A DNA stretch of 10,710 nucleotides from an uncultured Bacillota bacterium (GTDB taxonomy: Bacteria > Bacillota > Clostridia > Peptostreptococcales > Anaerovoracaceae). A program made the position numbers and the translations under genes. A model generated the notes under the pieces. It saw nothing but the letters and a program-made list of their open reading frames with translations, had not been told where the DNA came from and made no database searches. Shown here in pieces: positions 1 to 6,574 of the stretch (position 1 is its first letter; each line of letters starts with the position of its first letter). The stretch spans positions 1-10,710 of the forward strand of contig CAUHLX010000066.1 of assembly GCA_959606705.1 (NCBI GenBank), in the 5' to 3' direction.

Positions 1-2279
1 GACTCGTCTCCCCGCTTGAACCGTTCCATCAGCTCATCCGCCGGAATGTTCAGCGGCGCCTTCGAGACGTTTTTGATCTCCAGCACCGTCGTCTTTCTGA
101 CCGCCTCTCCCTCCGGTTCCTCGTGGAGATCAATGTATACCCTGGTGTTTTCCTGTGCGTATTTCAATACGTTGCCGATGAGATTTTCCACCACTCTCCA
201 AAGGAGCTGTCCGTCGGCGGAAACGTAGTATTTATCATTTGCGGCATTGAGAATGAACTCCAGTCCCGAATTTTGGATCCGATCTCCGAACTCTACCAGC
301 CCTTGATTGATCAGCGACAGCATTTCCACCTTCTCCACGTGGACCGGCATGTCTCCGCTGGAGGCCTTTGCCGCCTCGAACAGATCTTCCGTGAGCTTCT
401 TCAATCTGGCGCTCTTCTGCTCCAGTACTTCCACGTATTTTGGCGCGTCCGGCGAATCCAAGCCCTCTTTTTTCAGCAGATCCACATAAGTGATAATGGA
501 GGTCAACGGCGTCTTGATGTCGTGAGATACATTGGAAATCAGCTCGGTTTTCAGCCGCTGATTCTTTAATTCATTCTGAACTGCGAAATCGAAGCCTTCC
601 GAAATCGCGTTGATGTCCCGGGCCAGATCATCCATCTCACCCTTGCCGTAAAGCGGAATCTTATAAGATAAATTTCCCGCCTTTACCTGCTGAACGCCTT
701 TTTTCACCTCATCGTACTTCTTGGCCCAGCGCACCACCAGAAAGACGGAAACCGCCGCCACGAAAGGCCAGAGGAAGAACAGAGCCGACAGCAGAGTCAT
801 GGCCAGCACCGCCACCACCAGCTGTCTGGTGACACTTCCGCCTCGGTAAATATCCAGGAAGGTATTTCCGATCACCGCCAGCGCTCTGTAAACCAGACAC
901 TGCCGGAAATAATGGCCCCGCTTCAATCCCCGTACGATGGCCAGCAGCGAATAGAGCGTCACCGCCGCGCAAATCGCCTGACACACGATGAGCAGAGCTG
1001 CGCTCATGAGAAACTCTTCGAAGCTGAATGCGTAGCCATAGCTCAGATTATACGGATCGTAATCCGCGCCTAAATAGTAGCTGTAGCCGATATCGCCCAG
1101 TCCTGCGAAAACGCTGACCAGCGCCAGAGTTCCGGCTCCCAAGAACACGCCCCACTGAATTTCCGGGAAAAATCGATCTCCCGGCGCCAGTCGAATGGTT
1201 CCGTCCGGATTTTTTCGTCCGGTGGTCACGATCAGATAAATCAGCGTGATCAGAAACAGCAGGGAGCCTCCGCCGATGACGGCCAGCCAGGTGATAAACT
1301 CACGCTGCGCCCGGTCGAACTGTGCGGATCGGATGTCCAGGTAGTTTTGATCAAAGCCCACGTAAACGCTGAGCGCTCCGTTGACGCTCTGCTGCTCCAA
1401 GCTGTTGCGGATCAAACGGTCCGGACGTTCCTGACTGTCGTTGGGCTTCGGGTAGCTGGAATATTGGGAATCCAAATAGCTCCAGCGCGCCGGAAGATTC
1501 TCGAAATACGCGCCTGCGGTGTTCACGGTCAATCCCGCCTGAACGCCTGAAGCGGAAACCGCCTCGCTGCCCGTTCGTTTCAGATTGGTCACTACGTTTT
1601 TTCCGTCGGAGACGTAATACCAAGCCCCCTCCGTCCGATCCAGCTCATCCTTCACCTTCTGATAACGATGAAGCTCCGACTGGATGGCCTGCGTGATGAT
1701 TTCATCGATCTGCTCTGCCGCCACCTTATCAAACGCGGCGCGGATTTGGGAATTGTTATCGTAATCATTCAAGTACTCATCGACGCTCATTCCTTCGGAA
1801 TACTCATCTCCGTCCCCGTTGTCGGGTACGATGAGGCCATCCACGGGAATCCCCAGCTCCTGACACAGCGCCAAACGGATCTCGTCATCATAATAGACGT
1901 TGAAGTAGAGATTCCTCTTGAGCCCCGCTCTTTCCTCGGGGTCCACGGTCTTTCCGCTGCGGACGTATTCTTCGCTTTTGAACTGTTCCAGAACGTACAG
2001 GGAATTTTGAATCTTATCCCTGGCGTCGGTCTGCAAAGCCGGTCCTTCCTGATAACTGGTGCTGGAAAGAAGCCCTTCCACACTGCCGTATCGCCTGCCG
2101 ATGTCCATGGACGTCAAGCAGAGACTGGTCATGGTGGCCGTAAAGCAGACCACGCACAGCACGAATGCCAAAACCTTGATCCACGGACGCCGCAGAACGC
2201 TTTCCCTTGCTCCGCCAGACGCGTGATCCGTCTCCGGTCCTGCCTGACGATTGTTCTCTTCTCGTTTAGATCTTCTCAA
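1..2279 (-). CDS. Sensor histidine kinase, multi-pass membrane, C-terminus cut by window edge
   Basis: This is the membrane sensor of a two-component system; it should autophosphorylate on histidine and pass the phosphate to the regulator encoded just upstream. The frame is open from 2279 to the left edge (759 codons). A short basic cytoplasmic tail precedes TM1 (about residues 34-56). A large, probably extracytoplasmic domain follows (about 57-322), then TM helices near 325-347, 376-398, 423-447 and a long hydrophobic stretch 487-518. A HAMP-like linker (about 519-570) leads to the H-box SHDIKTPL with phospho-accepting His586. The N-box (Asn699, Asn703 in VENLIGN) and FKRGDE are present, but the G1/G2 ATP-lid boxes lie beyond the edge, so the gene is only truncated by the window. 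I chose the TTG at 2279 because a stop (2309-2307) closes the frame upstream and the next ATG falls inside TM1. A TTG at 2291 is also possible. The start overlaps the regulator's end by 14 bases, implying translational coupling. The signal sensed is unknown. Confidence 0.9.
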   Translation of the reverse strand, partial: MRRSKREENNRQAGPETDHASGGARESVLRRPWIKVLAFVLCVVCFTATMTSLCLTSMDIGRRYGSVEGLLSSTSYQEGPALQTDARDKIQNSLYVLEQFKSEEYVRSGKTVDPEERAGLKRNLYFNVYYDDEIRLALCQELGIPVDGLIVPDNGDGDEYSEGMSVDEYLNDYDNNSQIRAAFDKVAAEQIDEIITQAIQSELHRYQKVKDELDRTEGAWYYVSDGKNVVTNLKRTGSEAVSASGVQAGLTVNTAGAYFENLPARWSYLDSQYSSYPKPNDSQERPDRLIRNSLEQQSVNGALSVYVGFDQNYLDIRSAQFDRAQREFITWLAVIGGGSLLFLITLIYLIVTTGRKNPDGTIRLAPGDRFFPEIQWGVFLGAGTLALVSVFAGLGDIGYSYYLGADYDPYNLSYGYAFSFEEFLMSAALLIVCQAICAAVTLYSLLAIVRGLKRGHYFRQCLVYRALAVIGNTFLDIYRGGSVTRQLVVAVLAMTLLSALFFLWPFVAAVSVFLVVRWAKKYDEVKKGVQQVKAGNLSYKIPLYGKGEMDDLARDINAISEGFDFAVQNELKNQRLKTELISNVSHDIKTPLTSIITYVDLLKKEGLDSPDAPKYVEVLEQKSARLKKLTEDLFEAAKASSGDMPVHVEKVEMLSLINQGLVEFGDRIQNSGLEFILNAANDKYYVSADGQLLWRVVENLIGNVLKYAQENTRVYIDLHEEPEGEAVRKTTVLEIKNVSKAPLNIPADELMERFKRGDE

Positions 2280-2952
2280 TTTTATATCCAATTCCCCATA
2301 CCACCTTTAAGTATCTCGGATCCTTGGGATTGATCTCGATCTTCTCCCGAATCCTCCTGATATGAACCGCCACCGTGTTTTCCGGATTGTAGGCGGTTTC
2401 ATTCCAAACCGCTTCATAGATCTGTTCCATGGAAAACACCTTTCCGGCGTGCTGTGTCAACAGCTTCAATATTCCGAACTCGATGGGGGTGACCGGAACC
2501 TGTTCGCCGTCCAGCGTGACGGCTTTGGTTTCGTCATCCACCACCAATCCCCCTGTTTTGTAAACCCCTGTTTTTTTCTCCATGCTCCCAAGATTGACAT
2601 ACCGGCGAAGCTGAGATTTTACTCTGGCAATCAGCTCCAGCGGATTGAACGGCTTGGTGATGTAATCATCCGCGCCCACATTCAAACCCGTAATCTTGTC
2701 GTAGTCCTCCGACTTTGCCGACAGCATGATGATGGGAATGTTTTTCTCTTCCCGGATCTTCATGGTAGTGCGCATCCCGTCCATCCTCGGCATCATGATG
2801 TCCATCAGCACCAGGTGAATTTCCTCCCTGCTGATCACATCCAGCGCCTCGATCCCATCGTAGGCTTTGAAAATATCGTACCCCTCGTTTCTCAAATACA
2901 CTTCGATGGCGTTGGCAATTTCACGATCGTCGTCACACACTAAGATGTTCAT
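2266..2952 (-). CDS. Response regulator, OmpR/VanR-type winged-helix
   Basis: A 228-residue DNA-binding response regulator partnered with the downstream kinase. The receiver domain (about 1-115) has the acidic pocket Asp7/Asp8/Asp9, the phosphorylation site Asp51 in LVLMDIMMPRMDG, the switch residue Ser78 (IIMLSAKSE) and Lys100 in the TKP motif. The C-terminal winged helix (about 130-228) has the family pattern TPIEFGILKLL, the recognition-helix stretch NTVAVHIRRIREKI and the terminal VWGIGYKIEK. Length matches the family. The start at 2952 follows GGAGGG at 2967-2962 with a 9-base spacer. A longer in-frame start at 2997 would only add a non-conserved tail and run through the ribosome site. 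It is the first gene of the operon, with the kinase overlapping its stop. Autoregulation is plausible because of direct repeats at 3055-3089. The regulon cannot be told from sequence. Confidence 0.95.
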   Translation of the reverse strand: MNILVCDDDREIANAIEVYLRNEGYDIFKAYDGIEALDVISREEIHLVLMDIMMPRMDGMRTTMKIREEKNIPIIMLSAKSEDYDKITGLNVGADDYITKPFNPLELIARVKSQLRRYVNLGSMEKKTGVYKTGGLVVDDETKAVTLDGEQVPVTPIEFGILKLLTQHAGKVFSMEQIYEAVWNETAYNPENTVAVHIRRIREKIEINPKDPRYLKVVWGIGYKIEKI

Positions 2953-2961
2953 AGGTTTATT

Positions 2962-2967
2962 CCCTCC
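2962..2967 (-). promoter_or_regulatory. Ribosome binding site deciding the response-regulator start
   Basis: On the minus strand GGAGGG lies 9 bases before the ATG at 2952. This favours the short N-terminus beginning MNILVCDDD over an in-frame ATG at 2997. Confidence 0.8.
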
Positions 2968-3013
2968 ATAAAAACAGGTACCCCCCTTCCCGATCATTTC
3001 GGTGACTTGGAAC

Positions 3014-3027
3014 GCCGCCCGAGCGGC
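3014..3027. other. Short GC-rich hairpin in the regulator leader
   Basis: GCCGC and GCGGC flank the tetraloop CCGA, giving a five-pair hairpin in the untranslated region upstream of the response regulator. No T-run follows on either strand, so it is not a canonical terminator. It may be a leader structure or simply local GC-rich sequence. Confidence 0.3.
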
Positions 3028-3054
3028 TGTCCATAGTTAGAGGATACCTTTCAT

Positions 3055-3089
3055 TTCTTAATAAAAGACTGATTGAATTCTTACTAAAT
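3055..3089 (-). promoter_or_regulatory. Direct repeats, candidate response-regulator operator
   Basis: Reading the minus strand, TTTAGTAAGAA (3088-3078) and TTTATTAAGAA (3065-3055) match at 10 of 11 positions and are 23 bp apart, about two helical turns. OmpR-type regulators characteristically bind tandem direct repeats on one helix face. The site lies about 105-135 bp upstream of the regulator ATG. That the regulator binds here is inference. I see no convincing consensus -35/-10 pair in the leader, which would fit an activator-dependent promoter. Confidence 0.4.
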
Positions 3090-3107
3090 TATTAATACGC
3101 ATGTCAT

Positions 3108-3671
3108 TTACCGCGTGCCTTCTTCCTGATTGTGCTTGGCAAAGTATTCCGCCCGAAGGATCGACATCAAATGAAGATCGTAATAACGGCCGTCCTTCTT
3201 GCAGGATTTTCTGGCTACGCCCTCATATTGGAAGCCCAGTTTTTGATATAGGTTGGCCGCCCTCTGATTGCCGGTAAAATGATCCAGTGTCACTCGCTCC
3301 ATGTGCAGGTTCATAAAGCAGTAGTCCAGCAGCAGGCGCAGGGAGCCTTCCCCAAAGCCCTTGCCTCTCAAGCCGTCTTCTCCGATATAGATCCTGGTGA
3401 TGTCCAGCGAATCGTAATGCCTGTCCAAACGGCTGATCCAGATCCGGCCGATGGGCCGATCCGTCTCCTTCTGTACGATGGTCAGCTGCAGCTGCGTAGG
3501 ATCCTTTTTTCGCAAGATAAACTCTTCCACGATTTCCGGATACGAACGATCCTCATCGATGGAAAAATACCGTGTTACTTCGGGGTTGCGTTCCCAGTCC
3601 GCAAATAAACTGCAGTCCTCAAACGTCGTCTCTCTTACGATCAAATCATTGGATTCCATATTATTTCCCAT
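3108..3671 (-). CDS. GNAT family N-acetyltransferase (RimJ/RimL-like)
   Basis: A 187-residue cytoplasmic acetyl-CoA-dependent N-acetyltransferase. The fold is visible as the N-terminal strand LIVRETTFEDC, a central strand ending RIYIGEDG, and the acetyl-CoA pyrophosphate loop RGKGFG (Arg102, Gly105, Gly107: the R-x-x-G-x-G signature). The C-terminal GNAT pattern GNQRAANLYQKLGFQYEG follows (about 134-151). Length and motifs fit the RimJ/RimL/SpeG-like branch, which covers ribosomal-protein, polyamine and drug acetyltransferases; the acceptor cannot be deduced. The ATG at 3671 follows AAAGGAGG on the minus strand. Met5 is a weaker alternative. It is monocistronic: a promoter is visible at 3740-3713, and 155 bases separate its stop from the next gene. 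Confidence 0.93.
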   Translation of the reverse strand: MGNNMESNDLIVRETTFEDCSLFADWERNPEVTRYFSIDEDRSYPEIVEEFILRKKDPTQLQLTIVQKETDRPIGRIWISRLDRHYDSLDITRIYIGEDGLRGKGFGEGSLRLLLDYCFMNLHMERVTLDHFTGNQRAANLYQKLGFQYEGVARKSCKKDGRYYDLHLMSILRAEYFAKHNQEEGTR

Positions 3672-3712
3672 AGTCCCCCTCCTTTATCCCTCTTTCTTCC
3701 CCAGACCATTTC

Positions 3713-3740
3713 ATATTAACATAAATTTCGACAATTGCAA
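3713..3740 (-). promoter_or_regulatory. Sigma-A-type promoter for the GNAT gene
   Basis: On the minus strand, -35 TTGCAA (3740-3735) and -10 TAATAT (3718-3713) are 16 bp apart, and a TG one base before the -10 makes it an extended -10. The predicted start near 3706 gives a leader of about 35 bases before the GNAT ATG. The TTGCAA box is its own reverse complement and also lies upstream of the divergent plus-strand -10. Confidence 0.6.
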
Positions 3741-3759
3741 AGGAAAAGGCGCCATTTTA

Positions 3760-3768
3760 TGCTATAAT
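3760..3768 (+). promoter_or_regulatory. Extended -10 promoter reading rightward into the gene-poor region
   Basis: TGCTATAAT is a perfect extended -10. The nearest -35-like box is TTGCAA at 3735-3740, but its 22-base spacer is too long, so this would depend on the extended -10. Predicted start is near 3775. No protein gene follows on this strand: a 29-codon frame starting inside the -10 has no ribosome site. The transcript would therefore be non-coding and would run into the structured element at 3808-3939. Confidence 0.5.
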
Positions 3769-3774
3769 GCAGAC

Positions 3775-3945
3775 ACGACATCGTCCTTCTTCCGTAGCAA
3801 TCCGATCGAATCTTCTGTGTTCGTGGAATTGGTCTGTGAAAAAAGACGCCTGTTAGGTTTTCGGCGCTCCACTGCGAACTCTGAGCGCACAGCGAGCGCA
3901 ACAGGCGCTCAGAAGGTTCCGTGGGAACTCCGCAGGTTCCAAATA
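3775..3945 (+). ncRNA. Candidate structured small RNA, rod-shaped (6S-like architecture)
   Basis: The plus-strand transcript can fold into one long interrupted rod. The pairings, from outside in, are GAAT 3808-3811 with GTTC 3936-3939; CTGTG 3815-3819 with CGCAG 3931-3935; TTC 3820-3822 with GAA 3925-3927; GGAA 3825-3828 with TTCC 3917-3920; and the perfect eight-pair stem CGCCTGTT 3847-3854 with AACAGGCG 3900-3907. An asymmetric bubble (18 bases left, 9 right) lies before that stem. Inside the apical part GCGCTC 3864-3869 can pair with GAGCGC 3883-3888. Two outer helices need G-U pairs that only the plus strand allows, and an extended -10 promoter lies just upstream. A long rod with a large central bubble is the hallmark of 6S RNA, which binds RNA polymerase. 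The closing stem here is short and I cannot confirm the family. The ends are approximate. An alternative is a minus-strand terminator. Confidence 0.4.
3839..3910 (-). terminator. Possible minus-strand terminator formed by the same inverted repeat
   Basis: On the minus strand the eight-pair stem CGCCTGTT (3907-3900) / AACAGGCG (3854-3847) is followed directly by TC and six T residues (3844-3839), as in an intrinsic terminator. The 45-base loop has its own GC-rich hairpin. It could end transcription of the hydrolase-SRAP unit about 400 bases after the SRAP stop. The large loop and long distance make this uncertain, and it competes with the plus-strand RNA reading. Confidence 0.4.
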
Positions 3946-4205
3946 TTATCTTTTATCTGGTCATTTGGCCCCAAAAGGTTAAATTTAGCGATAAAATCGT
4001 TTTATTTTACTGATTTCTAGAGTATATTATCTTATCTTGCATAAAAGCAACGAATAAGGTTAAAAAAACGCCTAATTTCTAACCTTTTCATACAAAAATA
4101 GAGAAGATAGGATAAAACTAGCTTAAATCAGGCCAAAACTTTCCATTCAATTGCAGAATCTTAACCCTTTTATAGAAATAACTCTGAAATAAGATAAGAC
4201 CATTC
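3945..4205. other. AT-rich gene-free block with degenerate repeats
   Basis: This stretch is far more AT-rich than its surroundings. AAGGTTAAA occurs at 3975-3983 and 4056-4064, and its inverse TAACCTTTT / TTAACCCTTTT at 4080-4088 and from 4161. The 4080-4120 and 4161-4200 segments look like diverged copies about 82 bases apart. ATAAAA-TCG-TTTTAT forms a small hairpin near 3991-4005. A minus-strand promoter-like pair, TTGCTT 4050-4045 and TATACT 4026-4021 with an 18-base spacer, is present. No open frame with a ribosome site is seen. Confidence 0.4.
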
Positions 4206-4210
4206 GATTT

Positions 4211-4258
4211 TGGGGGGTCGCGGGAGCTTCCGACCTTTGGTGCTTCCCTCTGACCCCT
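4211..4258. repeat. Long GC-rich hairpin downstream of the SRAP gene
   Basis: GGGGTC 4214-4219 pairs with GACCCC 4252-4257. Inside it GGGA 4222-4225 pairs with TCCC 4245-4248 and GC 4226-4227 with GC 4242-4243. The result is about twelve pairs with small bulges. It stands as a GC island between AT-rich DNA and the SRAP stop codon about 45 bases away. It could act as a terminator or 3'-end stabiliser for the SRAP transcript, but no T-run follows on either strand. Confidence 0.4.
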
Positions 4259-4302
4259 CGAACCTTCCTAATCTGACCCTTACATTTGTCAAATTGCAGA
4301 TT

Positions 4303-5028
4303 TCAAACCTCAAAAGACAGCTGCTGTCCAGCCTCCGCCACCGCCTGCTTTTCCAGTTCCGGGGGAATCTCTCTTAAAATTTCAGCCGCCGCCCGGGGAT
4401 TTTCCAGCCATTCCGTCAACTGTTCTCCCGTGAGGATCACCGGCATCCGATGATGAATCTCCTTCACGGAGGCATTGGCTTCCGTGGTCAGGATGACAAA
4501 CCGCCGCTGTCCGTTCCATTCGCTCATCAGTCCCGCCATGTATAACGGCTGTCCCGGAATTCTGCGAAACAGATACTTCCGTCCCTTTTTCCGGCCGCTT
4601 CCGGCGGACCGGCCGCCTTCCTTCTGCCACTCGAAAAACCCGGCCGCCGGCACGACGCAGCGGCCTGTTTCAAAGCTTCGGCGAAACATGGCTTTTTCTC
4701 GGACGGTCTCCGCCCGTGCGTTGATCACCACTCCCGCGATCCTCTGCGCGGAGCCGATTCCGTCCTTCCGATCTTTTGGGTAAAACCGAGGAAAGCCCCA
4801 GATCGCCAGCTCCGGGACCAGATCCGTGATCCGTTTCGGCATCAGCTCCAACGCGATCTCCGTCCCGACACCGCTCCCCGAAATCAGGATCGGAGCTTCG
4901 TCGGTGGGAAAAATTTCACCCTGTTTCACCCCTCTGCCATCCGCCCCATACTTTCGGTCTACCGCTTCCGCGATCTGTTCCAGCTCTCTGCATTCTTCCG
5001 CCGTCAACAGCGTATATCTGCCGCACAT
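4303..5028 (-). CDS. SRAP domain protein (HMCES/YedK family), abasic-site DNA-protein crosslinker
   Basis: A 241-residue SRAP protein. The family covalently captures abasic sites in single-stranded DNA through Cys2 as a thiazolidine linkage, shielding replication forks from strand breakage. The catalytic set is complete: Met-Cys-Gly-Arg-Tyr at the N-terminus, Asn103 and Arg105 in INARAET, Glu133 in VPAAGFFEW, and His192 in IHHRMPVIL. The start must be 5028 because Cys2 is exposed after removal of Met1; a longer in-frame start at 5184 would bury the cysteine and lies inside the upstream gene. Length fits bacterial members, with a lysine/arginine-rich insert near 140-156. It begins two bases after the hydrolase stop, so the two are surely cotranscribed. 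Its ribosome site is weak (GGGG inside the upstream gene's end), suggesting coupled translation. SRAP genes are known to cluster with SOS and translesion-polymerase genes, and a Y-family polymerase lies just beyond the hydrolase. Confidence 0.95.
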   Translation of the reverse strand: MCGRYTLLTAEECRELEQIAEAVDRKYGADGRGVKQGEIFPTDEAPILISGSGVGTEIALELMPKRITDLVPELAIWGFPRFYPKDRKDGIGSAQRIAGVVINARAETVREKAMFRRSFETGRCVVPAAGFFEWQKEGGRSAGSGRKKGRKYLFRRIPGQPLYMAGLMSEWNGQRRFVILTTEANASVKEIHHRMPVILTGEQLTEWLENPRAAAEILREIPPELEKQAVAEAGQQLSFEV

Positions 5029-5030
5029 TC

Positions 5031-6461
5031 TTAAAACCCCATTTCCTTGATTTGAGACACGATCCCCACAAAGGTTTCGATCACGTCGAAGTCTCCATAG
5101 TCTTCCCGTCTCAAATCGATGATATCCGCGTGAGAAATTCCCCGCCGCTTTCGATTGCGGAACACCCCGCGGAATTCGCCCCACTGAGAAGAGCTTACGG
5201 ATACTAGACCGTCGTTTTCCTCCCGGCCCGCCAGCTTCATAATGGCGTGAGGGATCGAAAGGATCATATCGCTGAACGTGTTTTTCATCACCGAGGTGTA
5301 GCTCTGATAATACACCAGCGGCGAATCCGGAGTTTTTTCATTGAACGCCTGACAGTAAGAAGACATCAACTGATGGCCCGCGGTATAGCTGTCAGGATTG
5401 GTGTCCCCCACATAATGGAAGTACTTATCGATGGTAGAGGCAATCCGGCGATAGAGCCGGTCCGGCAGACGTCCCAAGACATCCGCCACCGGGGAACCCC
5501 TGTGCGGGGTGGAGATGGTGGTCAGAGACGCTACGTGCTCCGCCATGTCCAGATGCGTGATCAGATAGCGGGCGTCCAGACCTCCTTTGGAATGAGCCAG
5601 GATATTCACCTTGTCCGTGCCGTTTTCCTCCATTGCCCGCAGAATCACCTTTTTCAAGTCCGCCGCATTGTTTTCCACGGAACCCCAGGCTTCTTGATTG
5701 CCGTAATAAATCACGGCGCCGTTTCGCTTCAGCTCCTTGGGGATCCGACCCCAATAATTGACGTATTTGATGTCGCGGAAGCCCACGCCGTGAATGAGCA
5801 CGAAAGGATAACGAGTGGCGCAGATCCGCGTATCCACCCGAGTGCTGCGCCGCTCGGCTCGGTCGCACTCATGGTCGAATTCGATCCGCGCAATCCGGCA
5901 CAGATAGAGCATGGGGATCAACTGGACCACGGGAATCCACACCATACAGAGGACGATCACCCGACGGACGACCCGCAGCCGCTTGGAAAAGATCAAAACA
6001 CGAAGCGCGCCGTTTGCCAGAAGAAGAGCCGCGATCAGCAGAGAAAGTACACCGTCGGCTACCGAAGCCGCTGTGGACACTTGATCGAAGAACAGCGCGT
6101 TGGCTTCATGGCTGCCCAAGATAAAAAACCAAAGCACGGCGTTGACGGCCAGAAGTCCGATTCCACAGAACAGAAGCCGACGTCCGCCATACAAAATTCG
6201 GGTGGTCAGCCCCACCGGATCCTTGACTTTTACAGGCGTCAGATTTAGACGAATCATAAAGTATAAAAGAAAGGCCAAGAGTTCCATCGCCACGAACGGA
6301 TGTCCCTTCAAAAACGAAAACATCAGGATGACGTGGGAGGATAGAAAGGCCAGAATACTCATTGGACAGCCAGCGGTCAGCCGCAGTCTGCCTGTCAAGT
6401 CCAAAACCGCAAAACTGGCCAGTATGATTCCGATGATTGCAAAAAGAATAAAATTTGTCAT
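5031..6461 (-). CDS. Membrane-anchored alpha/beta hydrolase (lipase/esterase-like)
   Basis: A 476-residue two-part protein. Residues 1-190 are strongly hydrophobic with about six likely membrane helices (near 4-20, 35-51, 57-71, 96-115, 133-157, 167-189). Residues about 215-476 form a lipase-type alpha/beta hydrolase: the oxyanion strand YPFVLIHGVGF, the nucleophile elbow AHSKGG with Ser291 (A-x-S-x-G, the variant found in Bacillus-type lipases), and likely Asp417 (ENDGLVS) and His444 (ISHADIID) completing the triad. It probably acts on a lipid or acyl ester at the membrane; the substrate is unknown. The start at 6461 is set by AGGAG five bases upstream. A longer frame from 6530 would start inside the promoter. 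The SRAP gene follows after two bases. Confidence 0.88.
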   Translation of the reverse strand: MTNFILFAIIGIILASFAVLDLTGRLRLTAGCPMSILAFLSSHVILMFSFLKGHPFVAMELLAFLLYFMIRLNLTPVKVKDPVGLTTRILYGGRRLLFCGIGLLAVNAVLWFFILGSHEANALFFDQVSTAASVADGVLSLLIAALLLANGALRVLIFSKRLRVVRRVIVLCMVWIPVVQLIPMLYLCRIARIEFDHECDRAERRSTRVDTRICATRYPFVLIHGVGFRDIKYVNYWGRIPKELKRNGAVIYYGNQEAWGSVENNAADLKKVILRAMEENGTDKVNILAHSKGGLDARYLITHLDMAEHVASLTTISTPHRGSPVADVLGRLPDRLYRRIASTIDKYFHYVGDTNPDSYTAGHQLMSSYCQAFNEKTPDSPLVYYQSYTSVMKNTFSDMILSIPHAIMKLAGREENDGLVSVSSSQWGEFRGVFRNRKRRGISHADIIDLRREDYGDFDVIETFVGIVSQIKEMGF

Positions 6462-6501
6462 ATGTGCTCCTAGTCCCCCTCGTCTGACTGACTTTCTTTC
6501 T

Positions 6502-6530
6502 ATCATATCGAATTCTTCGACGCAATACAA
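6502..6530 (-). promoter_or_regulatory. Sigma-A-type promoter of the hydrolase-SRAP operon
   Basis: On the minus strand, TTGTAT (6530-6525) and TATGAT (6507-6502) are 17 bp apart. The predicted start is near 6495, leaving a leader of about 34 bases before the ATG at 6461. The SOS box lies about 77 bases upstream of this -35, so direct repression by LexA at this promoter is not obvious. Confidence 0.6.
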
Positions 6531-6574
6531 TCGATGTCACACTCTTTTTCCCAGATTTACCTGTAGAATTTTCA

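Noticed and set aside
1668..2333. 221-codon open frame on the plus strand opposite the kinase ectodomain
   Set aside because: The minus-strand kinase frame is continuous through this region and explains the DNA.
3662..3685. GAGGGGGACTA shared by the leaders of the GNAT gene and the hydrolase gene (near 6470-6481) as a common regulatory motif
   Set aside because: The match covers or borders the purine-rich ribosome binding sites, where such similarity is expected by chance.
3767..3856. 29-codon frame beginning in the plus-strand -10 box
   Set aside because: The ATG lies inside the promoter itself, so it could not be in the transcript, and there is no ribosome site.
5247..6248. 333-codon open frame on the plus strand opposite the hydrolase
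   Set aside because: It mirrors the codon structure of the real minus-strand hydrolase gene, has no ribosome site and has a composition rich in His, Arg and Gln typical of antisense shadows.
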